Source: UBA2882 sp051877575
GTDB lineage: Bacteria; Bacillota; Clostridia; Lachnospirales; Lachnospiraceae
Length of the DNA stretch: 64,000 nt
Reading direction: 5' to 3'
NCBI GenBank assembly: GCA_051877575.1
Contig: JBJEJA010000047.1
Span: forward strand, 62,001-126,000
In this document: positions 34,196 through 42,026 of the stretch, piece by piece
How positions within the stretch are numbered: the stretch's first letter is position 1
How the letters are laid out: every line of letters starts with the position of its first letter
The notes under the pieces: model-generated
The model's database searches: none
Seen by the model: the letters and a program-made list of their open reading frames with translations, nothing else
Told to the model about the DNA's origin: nothing
Translations under genes and position numbers: made by a program

Positions 34196-35229
34196 CATGG
34201 TATCAAATGTTATTAAAATTGTGGATACGGAAAAAGAGTAACCTGCTGCAGATTGCGGGAATATTTGCTGTAATCTGGCTGATTGCCAATATACATTTTC
34301 CGGCAGTTGATAATGTAAGAGTCGGACTCTGCAATAAAGACGGCCGGTTTGCCGGAAGCATTATCGACGAATTGCTTTCATCCGAAAGCGTATTCCGATT
34401 TGAATGCTACGACGATGAAACGGAATTGAAGAATGCGGTCATCAGCGGAGAAATGGAATGCGGATTTGTATTTGAAGAAGGAATGGAAAAGAAACTGAAT
34501 CGGGATACCGGCAAAAGAAAAGACCTGATTTCTTATATCGCAACACCGCTTACCACCAAAGGGAAAGTGGCCAAAGAAACCGTTTATGCGGCTTTTTTGG
34601 AACAATACAGTGAAAAAATTCTGATCCGGGAAGAAGAAAATGTCTTCGGGAAAACGGATCCATCCATATCGACATTTCTTTTGGAGAAAAATGCCGAATT
34701 TTTAGATGGAGACCAAATTTTCAGGATGGATTATGCTTTTTTGGAAACAGAGAATGCGGCTGAGACACAGGGCACTCAGACTTTCCCCATTCACGGAATG
34801 GCGGCATTATTCATATTTTTGGCTGTTTTTTTGGAACACGGGAAAAAGTTTTCTTCTAAAGAGATTGCTTTTGAAAATGCGCTGCCTCAAAAAAAAGCGC
34901 TGAATTTTGAGTACAGCCGTTATCTGGCATCCGCAACGGTTCCGGCATTGACAGGACTGATCTGTATCGGATTGAGCGGAAGAGGACATGGAATTATCCG
35001 TGAGTGCCTGAGCATGCTGATCCTGGTTTTATTGTCCACATTGTGGATGCTGATTGTCGGAAGGCTGTTTCGAAATGTGCTTTCTTATACGGCATGGACC
35101 ATGACTTTGATTTTGGTGCAGTTGCTGCTTTGTCCCGTCTTTGTGGATATGGCACAATATGTGCCTGCGCTTTCTTATATCCGTTGTCTGTTTCCGGCCG
35201 GAATTTATCTGCAATATCTGCTTGTATAA
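34180..35229 (+). CDS. ABC-2 type permease, second of a pair
   Basis: 349 residues from ATG 34180, which has GGGAG about 10 bp upstream inside the previous gene; the reading frame stays open further upstream, but that part overlaps the first permease and is not protein-like. Topology is the same: an N-terminal helix (about 22-40), an extracellular domain, then several helices from about 208 to the C-terminus. Residue identity with the first permease is low, so a heterodimer is likely. Confidence 0.78.
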   Translation: MEKYITWYQMLLKLWIRKKSNLLQIAGIFAVIWLIANIHFPAVDNVRVGLCNKDGRFAGSIIDELLSSESVFRFECYDDETELKNAVISGEMECGFVFEEGMEKKLNRDTGKRKDLISYIATPLTTKGKVAKETVYAAFLEQYSEKILIREEENVFGKTDPSISTFLLEKNAEFLDGDQIFRMDYAFLETENAAETQGTQTFPIHGMAALFIFLAVFLEHGKKFSSKEIAFENALPQKKALNFEYSRYLASATVPALTGLICIGLSGRGHGIIRECLSMLILVLLSTLWMLIVGRLFRNVLSYTAWTMTLILVQLLLCPVFVDMAQYVPALSYIRCLFPAGIYLQYLLV

Positions 35230-35279
35230 AATTGACAATTTATTCAAAATTTACAACCAATTTTCATGGATTTTACAGA

Positions 35280-35308
35280 TTGTAATTTTTTCAAAAAATG
35301 TTTATTCT
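35280..35308 (+). promoter_or_regulatory. Possible sigma-A promoter of the LTA-synthase-family gene
   Basis: TTGTAA (35280-35285), 17-bp spacer, TATTCT (35303-35308), 30 bp before the start codon in an AT-rich gap. Confidence 0.45.
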
Positions 35309-35338
35309 ATTTAGCGGAAAAATTATTACCGGAGATAG

Positions 35339-37465
35339 ATGAAGATGAAACGTTTTTATTTGGAACATCAGGATCAAATCCATAGAATAACGGATTTTTT
35401 AAATCGGTTTTCTTTATTGTTTCATGGAATATTGGCTTGTCTGATCTGCTTCTTTGCGGAATGTGTTTCCAGACATTCCGTTGCGGAGGCAGCTCTTTTC
35501 ATGTGGGAAGCGCCCATGACCTTTTTATATAATGCAATGATTGTGTTTGTTACATTTTTACCTGTTTATTTCTTTAAACGCAGAGCTTTGGCGCGCGTTT
35601 TTATTTCATTTGTCTGGTGCTTTCTCGGAATAGTCAACGGATGTGTTCTGGCGGAGAGAGTAACGCCCTTTGGATTTACGGATTTAAAACTGATCAATGA
35701 TCTGTTTTCCATGAAATCCACATATTTTACACCCGGAATGTGTGTTGCAGCTTTTCTTGCAATCGGTGTGTTTGCATCCGCATGCGTGTACCTGTTTAAA
35801 AAAGGACCGGTATTTAAGGGCAGGATGCATCGTAAGCTGATGGTATTGATTTTGGCTTCCTGTTATCTGTGGGTTCCGATGATTACCAATGCAGCGGTAA
35901 ATAATGAAGTTTTAACCGATTATTTTGACAATATCGCACAGGGATATGAACGTTACGGATTTGTATACGGTTTTTCCTCCAGTGTTGTTGACCGTGGGAT
36001 GGAAGAACCCGAGGAATACTCGGAAGAGAAGATTGATATGATTATGGATGCGGTTTCCGGAAATATGATTGCCGGCGGGAAATATTGCAGCGGTGACAGT
36101 TATGTTTCCGCCATATCCGGACAGATCAGCGATACCGTTTCCGCGAATTCTGTTCAGGTATTACCGGCTGACCCCAATGATCCGGAATCACCCAATATTA
36201 TTCTGGTGCTGCTGGAATCTTTTGTGGATCCGACGGAAATTGAGTTTCTGGATCTGTCAGAAGACCCGGTTCCCAATTTTCATAATCTGGAACAGACATA
36301 CAGTTCCGGCTATCTTTCCGTGCCGGTCGTAGGGGCCGGAACCGCCAATACGGAATTTGAGGTCTTGACAGGAATGTCTATGCGTTTCTTCGGAACAGGA
36401 GAATATCCGTATAAAACAATCCTGAAAACAAACAGCTGCGAGAGTGTGGCAGATGTTCTTTCCGATCTGGGATACGGTACATATGTCGTACATAATAACA
36501 AAGCAAGATTTTACAGTCGGGACAATGCTTTTTCCCAAATGGGCTTTGATGCGTTTGTCAGTCGGGAATTTATGGATATTCATGAGTATACTCCTTTAGA
36601 AACTTGGCCTACGGATGATATTCTGAGACAGGAAGTTGTTGCATCATTGGATGATACACCGAACCAATCGGATTTTGTTTATACCATTACCGTGCAGGGA
36701 CATGGTGCCTATCCGACCGAGCGCGTGATTGAAAATCCCGAAATCAGCGTTTCTGCCAACGGATGTGAGCCGGAACAGAATTATCAGTGGGAATACTATG
36801 TGAATGAAATTCATGAAGTGGATAAGTTTATCGGTAATCTGGTAGGCGATTTGAGTCAGCGAGACGAAAAAACACTGGTTATTATGTTTGGAGATCATCT
36901 TCCCACCATGGATCTGCAGAATGAAAATATGGTCAGCGGTGATATTTTCCGAACCAAGTATATAACATGGAATAATTACGGTCTTGCCAAAAAAGATGCA
37001 GATATAACCGCATATCAGCTGATGTCCCATATGCTTGATAAAACGGGAATTCATGAGGGGACCATGATATCCTACCACCAATCTCTGGATGCGGATCTCT
37101 CATCGGAAGAAAACGAGAATTATATTTCCGATCTGGAAATGCTTCAATATGATATTCTTTACGGAGAACGATATGCATATCATGAAAAGGATATCTATCC
37201 GGCAAGCGATCTGGAGCTTGGTTTGGAAGATGCGGTTATCAGAAATGTCTATATTGAAGGGGAAAAACTGATCATTACCGGAGAGCATTTTACACCATGG
37301 AGCAAAGTGTATGTTAACGGTGAGGCTGTAAATACAACGGAATATTCCAATCAGTGTCTGGTGGTGCCGTTGGAAGAATACAGGCCTGAACCCGGCGATG
37401 AAATTGTCGTGAACCAATGCAGCGGAGAAAATATTTTTAGAAGTTCAAATATGAAAATTTACTAA
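35339..37465 (+). CDS. LTA synthase / phosphoglycerol transferase-family membrane enzyme
   Basis: 708 residues. About five N-terminal membrane helices (residues 20-185) precede an extracellular sulfatase-fold domain: NIILVLLESFVDPTE for metal binding, GAGTANTEFEVLTG with the nucleophile threonine near 333, and VIMFGDHLP near 516. These enzymes transfer glycerol phosphate from phosphatidylglycerol to lipoteichoic acid or other glycans. After about residue 630 there is an extra beta domain resembling IPT/TIG (LIITGEHFTPWSKVYVNGE), not part of classic LtaS. Two start codons (35339, 35345) are possible; the second has better spacing from GGAG. Confidence 0.88.
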   Translation: MKMKRFYLEHQDQIHRITDFLNRFSLLFHGILACLICFFAECVSRHSVAEAALFMWEAPMTFLYNAMIVFVTFLPVYFFKRRALARVFISFVWCFLGIVNGCVLAERVTPFGFTDLKLINDLFSMKSTYFTPGMCVAAFLAIGVFASACVYLFKKGPVFKGRMHRKLMVLILASCYLWVPMITNAAVNNEVLTDYFDNIAQGYERYGFVYGFSSSVVDRGMEEPEEYSEEKIDMIMDAVSGNMIAGGKYCSGDSYVSAISGQISDTVSANSVQVLPADPNDPESPNIILVLLESFVDPTEIEFLDLSEDPVPNFHNLEQTYSSGYLSVPVVGAGTANTEFEVLTGMSMRFFGTGEYPYKTILKTNSCESVADVLSDLGYGTYVVHNNKARFYSRDNAFSQMGFDAFVSREFMDIHEYTPLETWPTDDILRQEVVASLDDTPNQSDFVYTITVQGHGAYPTERVIENPEISVSANGCEPEQNYQWEYYVNEIHEVDKFIGNLVGDLSQRDEKTLVIMFGDHLPTMDLQNENMVSGDIFRTKYITWNNYGLAKKDADITAYQLMSHMLDKTGIHEGTMISYHQSLDADLSSEENENYISDLEMLQYDILYGERYAYHEKDIYPASDLELGLEDAVIRNVYIEGEKLIITGEHFTPWSKVYVNGEAVNTTEYSNQCLVVPLEEYRPEPGDEIVVNQCSGENIFRSSNMKIY

Positions 37466-37494
37466 AAAATATAAAAAAACAATTACATTTTTCG

Positions 37495-37523
37495 TTGACA
37501 GATTTCTTTTTTCCAATTATAGT
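37495..37523 (+). promoter_or_regulatory. Strong sigma-A promoter upstream of agcS
   Basis: TTGACA (37495-37500), 17-bp spacer, TATAGT (37518-37523). The expected start point is near 37530, about 5 nt before a terminator stem. Confidence 0.8.
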
Positions 37524-37534
37524 ATTATTAGTCA

Positions 37535-37570
37535 ACGGAGACAATTACTGGGGTTATTGTCTCCGTTTTT
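37535..37570 (+). terminator. Rho-independent terminator in the agcS leader
   Basis: ACGGAGACAAT (37535-37545) and ATTGTCTCCGT (37556-37566) pair perfectly over 11 bp around a 10-nt loop, followed by a T-run to 37570. It lies downstream of the promoter and upstream of agcS, so it can act as an attenuator; it may also stop read-through from the previous gene. A second hairpin without a T-run lies at 37598-37612. Confidence 0.8.
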
Positions 37571-37634
37571 ATATGTGCGGAGCAAGATACCGTGTGATCT
37601 GTCGCCGACAGAAAAACGAAAGGGATGTTAAAAA

Positions 37635-39035
37635 ATGGATAAGGTAAACGAAATCGTAAAACTGGTCGATGATTTTGTCTGGGGACCGGTAATGTTGGTC
37701 TTACTGGTGGGAACGGGCATTTTCCTCACCATTAGAACAGGCTTCCTGCCGTGGAGAAATCTTCCGTATGCACTGAAAAGTACTTTGAGTAAGGAAGCAA
37801 GAAAGAAAACAAGAGGAGAAGGCGATGTATCACCGTTTTCGGCTTTGACAACGGCTTTGGCAGCAACAATCGGTACCGGTAATATCGTAGGTGTTGCAAC
37901 AGCAATGGTCAGCGGCGGTCCCGGTGCATTGGTCTGGATGTGGATTTCAGCCGCATTCGGTCTGACCTCAAAATTCAGCGAATGTATGCTGGCAATCAAG
38001 TATCGTGAAAAAAATGAAAAGGGCGAAATGTCAGGCGGTCCCATGTATACAATGAAAAAGGCAATTAAGTGGAAACCGCTGGGCAGCGTTTTGGGATGGC
38101 TTTTTGCTTTTTTTGCGGTAGTTGCTTCTTTTGGTATCGGTAATATGACACAGGCAAATTCGATTTCTTCATCCATGTATGAAACATGGTCCGTGCCCAC
38201 CTGGGTAACAGGAGTGATTATTACAATACTGGCGCTGATTATTATTGTGGGCGGTATTAAGACGATTTCCAAGGTGTCTTCCGTAGTTGTACCTTTCATG
38301 GCAATTTTTTATGTCATCGGAGGGTTGCTTGTCATTATCCTGAATATTAAAAATGTTCCTGCAGGTGTTGCATTGATTTTCCAATGTGCATTCAGCGTAA
38401 AATCCATAACCGGTGGTATACTCGGAACAATTACGGCATCTATGATGAATGGTATGAGATATGGTGTTGCGAGAGGCGTTTTCTCCAATGAAGCGGGTAT
38501 GGGATCTGCCGCGATCACGGCAGCTGCAGCCACAACCGATCATCCTGTGCGTCAGGGTTATATCAATATGACAGGAACTTTTTGGGATACCATTGTTGTC
38601 TGCACCATTACCGGTCTTGCCATTGCAAGTTCCGGCGTGCTAGGAAGTGTAGATGCTGCAGGAGAACTGGTAACAGGTTCCGCATTGACCATAGCTGCTT
38701 TTAAAAGCGCTTTGGGTCCTGTGGGCGGATGGCTGGTTACAATCAGTATAGCGTTGTTTGCATTTTCTACCATTCTCGGTTGGGAATATCATGGTGAAAA
38801 AGCATTTGAATACATATTCGGCACATATAAATTCAATATGATTTACCGAATTGTATTTTCGTTGATCGTATATGTAGGTGCAACGGCAACCTTAGATCTG
38901 GTATGGAACCTGTCCGATATCGCCAATGCATTGATGGCGATTCCGAACTTAATCTGCATGTTGATATTAAGCGGTGAGATTGCAAAGGATATGAAAGATT
39001 TCCAGATTATCTTAAAAGAGGAAAAAGGAAAATAA
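37635..39035 (+). CDS. Sodium:alanine/glycine symporter of the AgcS family
   Basis: 466 residues and about ten to eleven membrane helices. Family motifs include PFSALTTALAATIGTGNIVG, GGPGALVWMW and GVFSNEAGMGSAAITAA. It imports alanine or glycine with Na+. It is a single-gene unit with its own promoter, a leader terminator before it and a strong terminator after. I searched the leader for a glycine riboswitch and saw none. Confidence 0.95.
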   Translation: MDKVNEIVKLVDDFVWGPVMLVLLVGTGIFLTIRTGFLPWRNLPYALKSTLSKEARKKTRGEGDVSPFSALTTALAATIGTGNIVGVATAMVSGGPGALVWMWISAAFGLTSKFSECMLAIKYREKNEKGEMSGGPMYTMKKAIKWKPLGSVLGWLFAFFAVVASFGIGNMTQANSISSSMYETWSVPTWVTGVIITILALIIIVGGIKTISKVSSVVVPFMAIFYVIGGLLVIILNIKNVPAGVALIFQCAFSVKSITGGILGTITASMMNGMRYGVARGVFSNEAGMGSAAITAAAATTDHPVRQGYINMTGTFWDTIVVCTITGLAIASSGVLGSVDAAGELVTGSALTIAAFKSALGPVGGWLVTISIALFAFSTILGWEYHGEKAFEYIFGTYKFNMIYRIVFSLIVYVGATATLDLVWNLSDIANALMAIPNLICMLILSGEIAKDMKDFQIILKEEKGK

Positions 39036-39050
39036 AAAACGGAAACAGGG

Positions 39051-39096
39051 AAGTACCTTTATGGGAAGAAATTCTCATAAAGGTACTTATTTTTTT
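39051..39096 (+). terminator. Rho-independent terminator of agcS
   Basis: AAGTACCTTTATG (39051-39063) and CATAAAGGTACTT (39076-39088) pair over 13 bp without mismatch, followed by seven T residues. Confidence 0.92.
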
Positions 39097-39109
39097 GCAT
39101 GCGATATGT

Positions 39110-39126
39110 TATGATAAATTATCATA
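39110..39126. promoter_or_regulatory. Perfect 17-bp palindrome, candidate repressor operator
   Basis: TATGATAAATTATCATA: 8-bp arms around a central A, 19 bp before the start of the small gene at 39145. It contains a TGATAA-A-TTATCA core, close to but one position short of the Fur-type 7-1-7 box. A -10-like TATGAT overlaps its left arm. Confidence 0.5.
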
Positions 39127-39144
39127 GGGATAAAGGTGATAATT

Positions 39145-39447
39145 ATGACGGATAATTCGTTTGGGGATGTAAAGATACATAATGAGATTGAGTTTTGTGT
39201 GGTTCATGACTTGGATGTTAAGAAGCAGATTGAACGTGCATTTTTAAGTAACGGTATATCTTATTATGAAAAATGGGACGAACCTTCTTTCTGGGGCAGA
39301 ATATTCGGAGAAGGCGGCCGTACACGGTGTACTTTATGTATTAACAGCATGCAGGCGGATAAGGCAAGTGGGTTATTGGATGAACTTCATTTGGATCCGG
39401 CAGAAGTCGAAATGATCATGAAAAGAGTAGATCGGACTTATTTTTAG
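39145..39447 (+). CDS. Uncharacterised 100-residue protein
   Basis: The start ATG 39145 has AAAGGTGAT upstream; the frame runs back to a GTG at 39136, inside the ribosome site. The product is a compact alpha/beta-looking domain (IEFCVVHDLDVKKQIERAFL, then RTRCTLCINSMQADKASGLL) with an RCTLC cysteine pair. I do not recognise the family; the layout is loosely like DUF2007. It lies behind a perfect palindrome and 10 bp before the NYN/LOTUS gene, so the two are probably expressed together. Confidence 0.72.
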   Translation: MTDNSFGDVKIHNEIEFCVVHDLDVKKQIERAFLSNGISYYEKWDEPSFWGRIFGEGGRTRCTLCINSMQADKASGLLDELHLDPAEVEMIMKRVDRTYF

Positions 39448-39457
39448 GAGGTAGACC

Positions 39458-40378
39458 ATGGAAGAAAAAAGATTTGCCCTGTTGATCGATTCCGATAACG
39501 TGTCGGCGGAATATGTACAGAAAATTCTGGATGAACTGACCAAATATGGAATTGTGACAATCAAGAGAATATACGGAGACTGGACAAAAAGCAACAGCAA
39601 CAAATGGAAAAATGTGCTTCTTTCCAACTCTATCCAGCCCATGCAGCAGTTTGCATATACAAACGGCAAGAATGCAACGGATTCGTTTATGATCATCGAT
39701 GCGATGGATATTCTTTATTCCAATAACGTTGAAGGTTTTTGTCTGGTAACAAGCGACAGTGATTTTACCAGATTGGCGGGCAGGTTGCGCGAAGCAGGAA
39801 AAAATGTGATCGGGATGGGTGAAACGAAAACCCCCGAAGCGTTTGTCAGTGCCTGTGACCGTTTTATCTATCTGAATAATATTTCCGGAAAAGAACAGGA
39901 TGAGAAGGAAAAGAAACATGTCAGATCCATGAAATCCATTGAAAAAGCCATTGTTGAAATCCTGGATGAAAATGAAGATGCCGGTAAACCGATGACCAAT
40001 ATCGGGGAAGTCGGAAGCAGACTTTTAAAGAAATATCCTGATTTTGATGTGCGTAATTACGGTTATACAAAATTTTCGACATTTTGCGAAGGGTTAAAGG
40101 CCGTTAAAATTCATCGTAATAACAATATCATTTCCCTGATCAATGCTTCCAGACAGGATGCGGATCTGGAAAGTGTTGTGTTAAAGATTGTGGAAGAAAA
40201 GGGCGGTAAGATAGAATTAAGCATGCTGTCCCAGGAACTGAAACAGCAGATCCCCGGATTTTCCGTAAAAAATTACGGCTTTTCACAGTTTAAAAAGTTT
40301 GTAAAAAGTTTTTCTTCCCTGACGCTGGAAACGGATAAAGAAAACAATATCAATTATGTAAAACCGTGCATAAAATAG
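39458..40378 (+). CDS. NYN (PIN-like) nuclease with two C-terminal OST-HTH/LOTUS domains
   Basis: 306 residues. The NYN domain spans about 1-150: FALLIDSDNVS supplies the first acidic residues (D11, D13), then DSFMIIDAMDIL, and VTSDSDFTRLAGRLREAGK is the signature last block of the LabA/NYN group. Two OST-HTH (LOTUS) domains follow: IEKAIVEILDENE to VRNYGYTKFSTFCE (about 165-225), and VVLKIVEEKGGKIELSMLSQ to VKNYGFSQFKKFV (about 232-300). NYN proteins are Mg2+-dependent RNases and LOTUS domains bind RNA. Ribosome site AGGAGG. Confidence 0.88.
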   Translation: MEEKRFALLIDSDNVSAEYVQKILDELTKYGIVTIKRIYGDWTKSNSNKWKNVLLSNSIQPMQQFAYTNGKNATDSFMIIDAMDILYSNNVEGFCLVTSDSDFTRLAGRLREAGKNVIGMGETKTPEAFVSACDRFIYLNNISGKEQDEKEKKHVRSMKSIEKAIVEILDENEDAGKPMTNIGEVGSRLLKKYPDFDVRNYGYTKFSTFCEGLKAVKIHRNNNIISLINASRQDADLESVVLKIVEEKGGKIELSMLSQELKQQIPGFSVKNYGFSQFKKFVKSFSSLTLETDKENNINYVKPCIK

Positions 40379-40394
40379 AAGGAGGTTTATGCAT

Positions 40395-41702
40395 ATGAGA
40401 ATGTATGACCTGATCATGAAAAAAAGAAACGGTGGTACGTTAAGCCGGGATGAGATTCGATTTATGATTTGCCATTACACGGACGGACAAATTCCTGATT
40501 ATCAGATGTCTGCCATGATGATGGCAATTTATTTTCGCGGAATGAATGAAGAAGAAACCCTAAACCTGACCATGGCAATGGCGGAAAGCGGAGAAATGTT
40601 GGATCTTTCCTCTATTCACGGTATAAAAGTGGATAAACACAGTACCGGCGGTGTCGGTGATAAAACTTCTCTGGCATTGGCACCAATGGTCGCAGCATGC
40701 GGAATCCCGGTTGCAAAGATGAGCGGAAGAGGACTGGGGCACACAGGCGGTACGATTGATAAGCTGGAAAGTTTTCCGGGTTTCTCAACCTCAATCGAGG
40801 CTGAGCGTTTTATCAGACAGGTAAACGAAATCGGAATTGCCATTATGGGACAGACAAAGGATCTTGCGCCTGCGGATAAAAAGCTGTATGCCTTAAGAGA
40901 TGTAACGGCAACGGTGGATAACATGTCCCTGATTGCAAGTTCTATTATGAGCAAAAAACTGGCTTCCGGCGCAGATGCCATTGTACTGGATGTAAAGACG
41001 GGAAGCGGTGCCTTTATGAAATCCGAAGAAGATGCTTTTTCTCTTGCCCGCGAAATGGTTCGGATCGGCAAGGGAGCCGGCAGATATACAACTGCGGTTG
41101 TATCCGATATGGACCAGCCTCTCGGATTTGCCGTAGGCAATGCGCTGGAGGTTCGGGAAGCAATCGATACTCTGAACGGAAAAGGCCCGGAGGATTTTGT
41201 GGAATTGTGTCTGACCCTTGGATCGGAAATGGTTGTGGCCGGAAAAAAAGCCGAACATGCGGAACAGGCAAAAGAAATACTGTTACAGAAAATCGAGAAT
41301 GGCAGCGCACTCGACAAGCTGGCACAATTTGTGGAGGCACAGGGCGGTGACAGCTCCTATGTATATGAACCGGAAAAACTGCCGTCTGCAACAATGACTT
41401 ATGAAATAAAAGCAGATGAAGACGGATATATTTCACATATTGACTGTGACGAAGTGGGCATCTGTTCTCTGATATTAGGCGGCGGCAGGGAGACAAAAGA
41501 AAGCAGTATTGATCTGAGTGTCGGACTTGTGCTTGCCAAAAAAGTGGGGGACAGGGTACAGAAAGGGGATGTCCTTGCCACATTATACGGAAATCATGAG
41601 GAAAAACTTGAAGAAGCGGCATCCAGATACCGGGGAGCCTGCCATATCGGCAATACCCGGACAGAATGTCCTGCATTTATCAAAGGTATTATTCACAAGT
41701 AG
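40395..41702 (+). CDS. pdp: Pyrimidine-nucleoside phosphorylase
   Basis: About 435 residues: MRMYDLIMKKRNGG is the family N-terminus, which fixes ATG 40395 (9 bp from GGAGG) over ATG 40389. Phosphate and substrate motifs are KHSTGGVGDKTSLALAP and KMSGRGLGHTGGTIDKLES, with DVKTGSGAFMK further on. It cleaves uridine, deoxyuridine and thymidine with phosphate. No deoxyribose-phosphate aldolase or cytidine deaminase is adjacent, unlike many pdp operons. Confidence 0.95.
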   Translation: MRMYDLIMKKRNGGTLSRDEIRFMICHYTDGQIPDYQMSAMMMAIYFRGMNEEETLNLTMAMAESGEMLDLSSIHGIKVDKHSTGGVGDKTSLALAPMVAACGIPVAKMSGRGLGHTGGTIDKLESFPGFSTSIEAERFIRQVNEIGIAIMGQTKDLAPADKKLYALRDVTATVDNMSLIASSIMSKKLASGADAIVLDVKTGSGAFMKSEEDAFSLAREMVRIGKGAGRYTTAVVSDMDQPLGFAVGNALEVREAIDTLNGKGPEDFVELCLTLGSEMVVAGKKAEHAEQAKEILLQKIENGSALDKLAQFVEAQGGDSSYVYEPEKLPSATMTYEIKADEDGYISHIDCDEVGICSLILGGGRETKESSIDLSVGLVLAKKVGDRVQKGDVLATLYGNHEEKLEEAASRYRGACHIGNTRTECPAFIKGIIHK

Positions 41703-41705
41703 GCC

Positions 41706-41714
41706 TCATATAAT
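41706..41714 (+). promoter_or_regulatory. Possible sporulation-type (or sigma-A) -10 element before yqfC
   Basis: TCATATAAT ends 5 bp before the yqfC ATG. A GTATTAT-like stretch lies 14 bp before CATATAAT, resembling a sigma-E arrangement. If used, transcription would begin at or near the start codon. Confidence 0.3.
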
Positions 41715-41719
41715 TTAGT

Positions 41720-42019
41720 ATGAGCAGATTAAACCATAAAAAAATGAAAATTGTGCAGGCAGCGAAAGAACAAATGACGGATACGCTTAAACTGCCCCGG
41801 GAACTGGTAAATGGCGACAGTGTCATAACCATGCGTGGGTGCGAAGAAGTGTTCGTTGAAAATTATCGCGGAATTCTGGAGTGTTCGGAGACATTGATTT
41901 GGATATCCACGAAAAATTTCAGATTGTGTATTGAAGGCAGAAATCTATCCGTTGCTTATTACACCAACGATGAAATGAAAGTGACCGGAAACATAGAACA
42001 TATTTCATTTATGGAGTGA
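41720..42019 (+). CDS. yqfC: Sporulation protein YqfC
   Basis: 99 residues of the YqfC family, with a basic N-terminus, LKLPRELVNGDSVITMRGCE and the ENYRGILECSETLIWI core. YqfC and YqfD belong to the mother-cell sporulation regulon in Bacillus; YqfD follows 7 bp later. The ATG has no clear Shine-Dalgarno sequence at normal distance; an AGG lies too far upstream. A TATAAT sits just before the start, so a leaderless message is possible. Confidence 0.88.
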   Translation: MSRLNHKKMKIVQAAKEQMTDTLKLPRELVNGDSVITMRGCEEVFVENYRGILECSETLIWISTKNFRLCIEGRNLSVAYYTNDEMKVTGNIEHISFME

Positions 42020-42026
42020 TTGGCAG

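Noticed and set aside
37566..37634. Glycine or other known riboswitch before agcS
   Set aside because: I could not find the conserved glycine aptamer blocks; only simple hairpins are visible.
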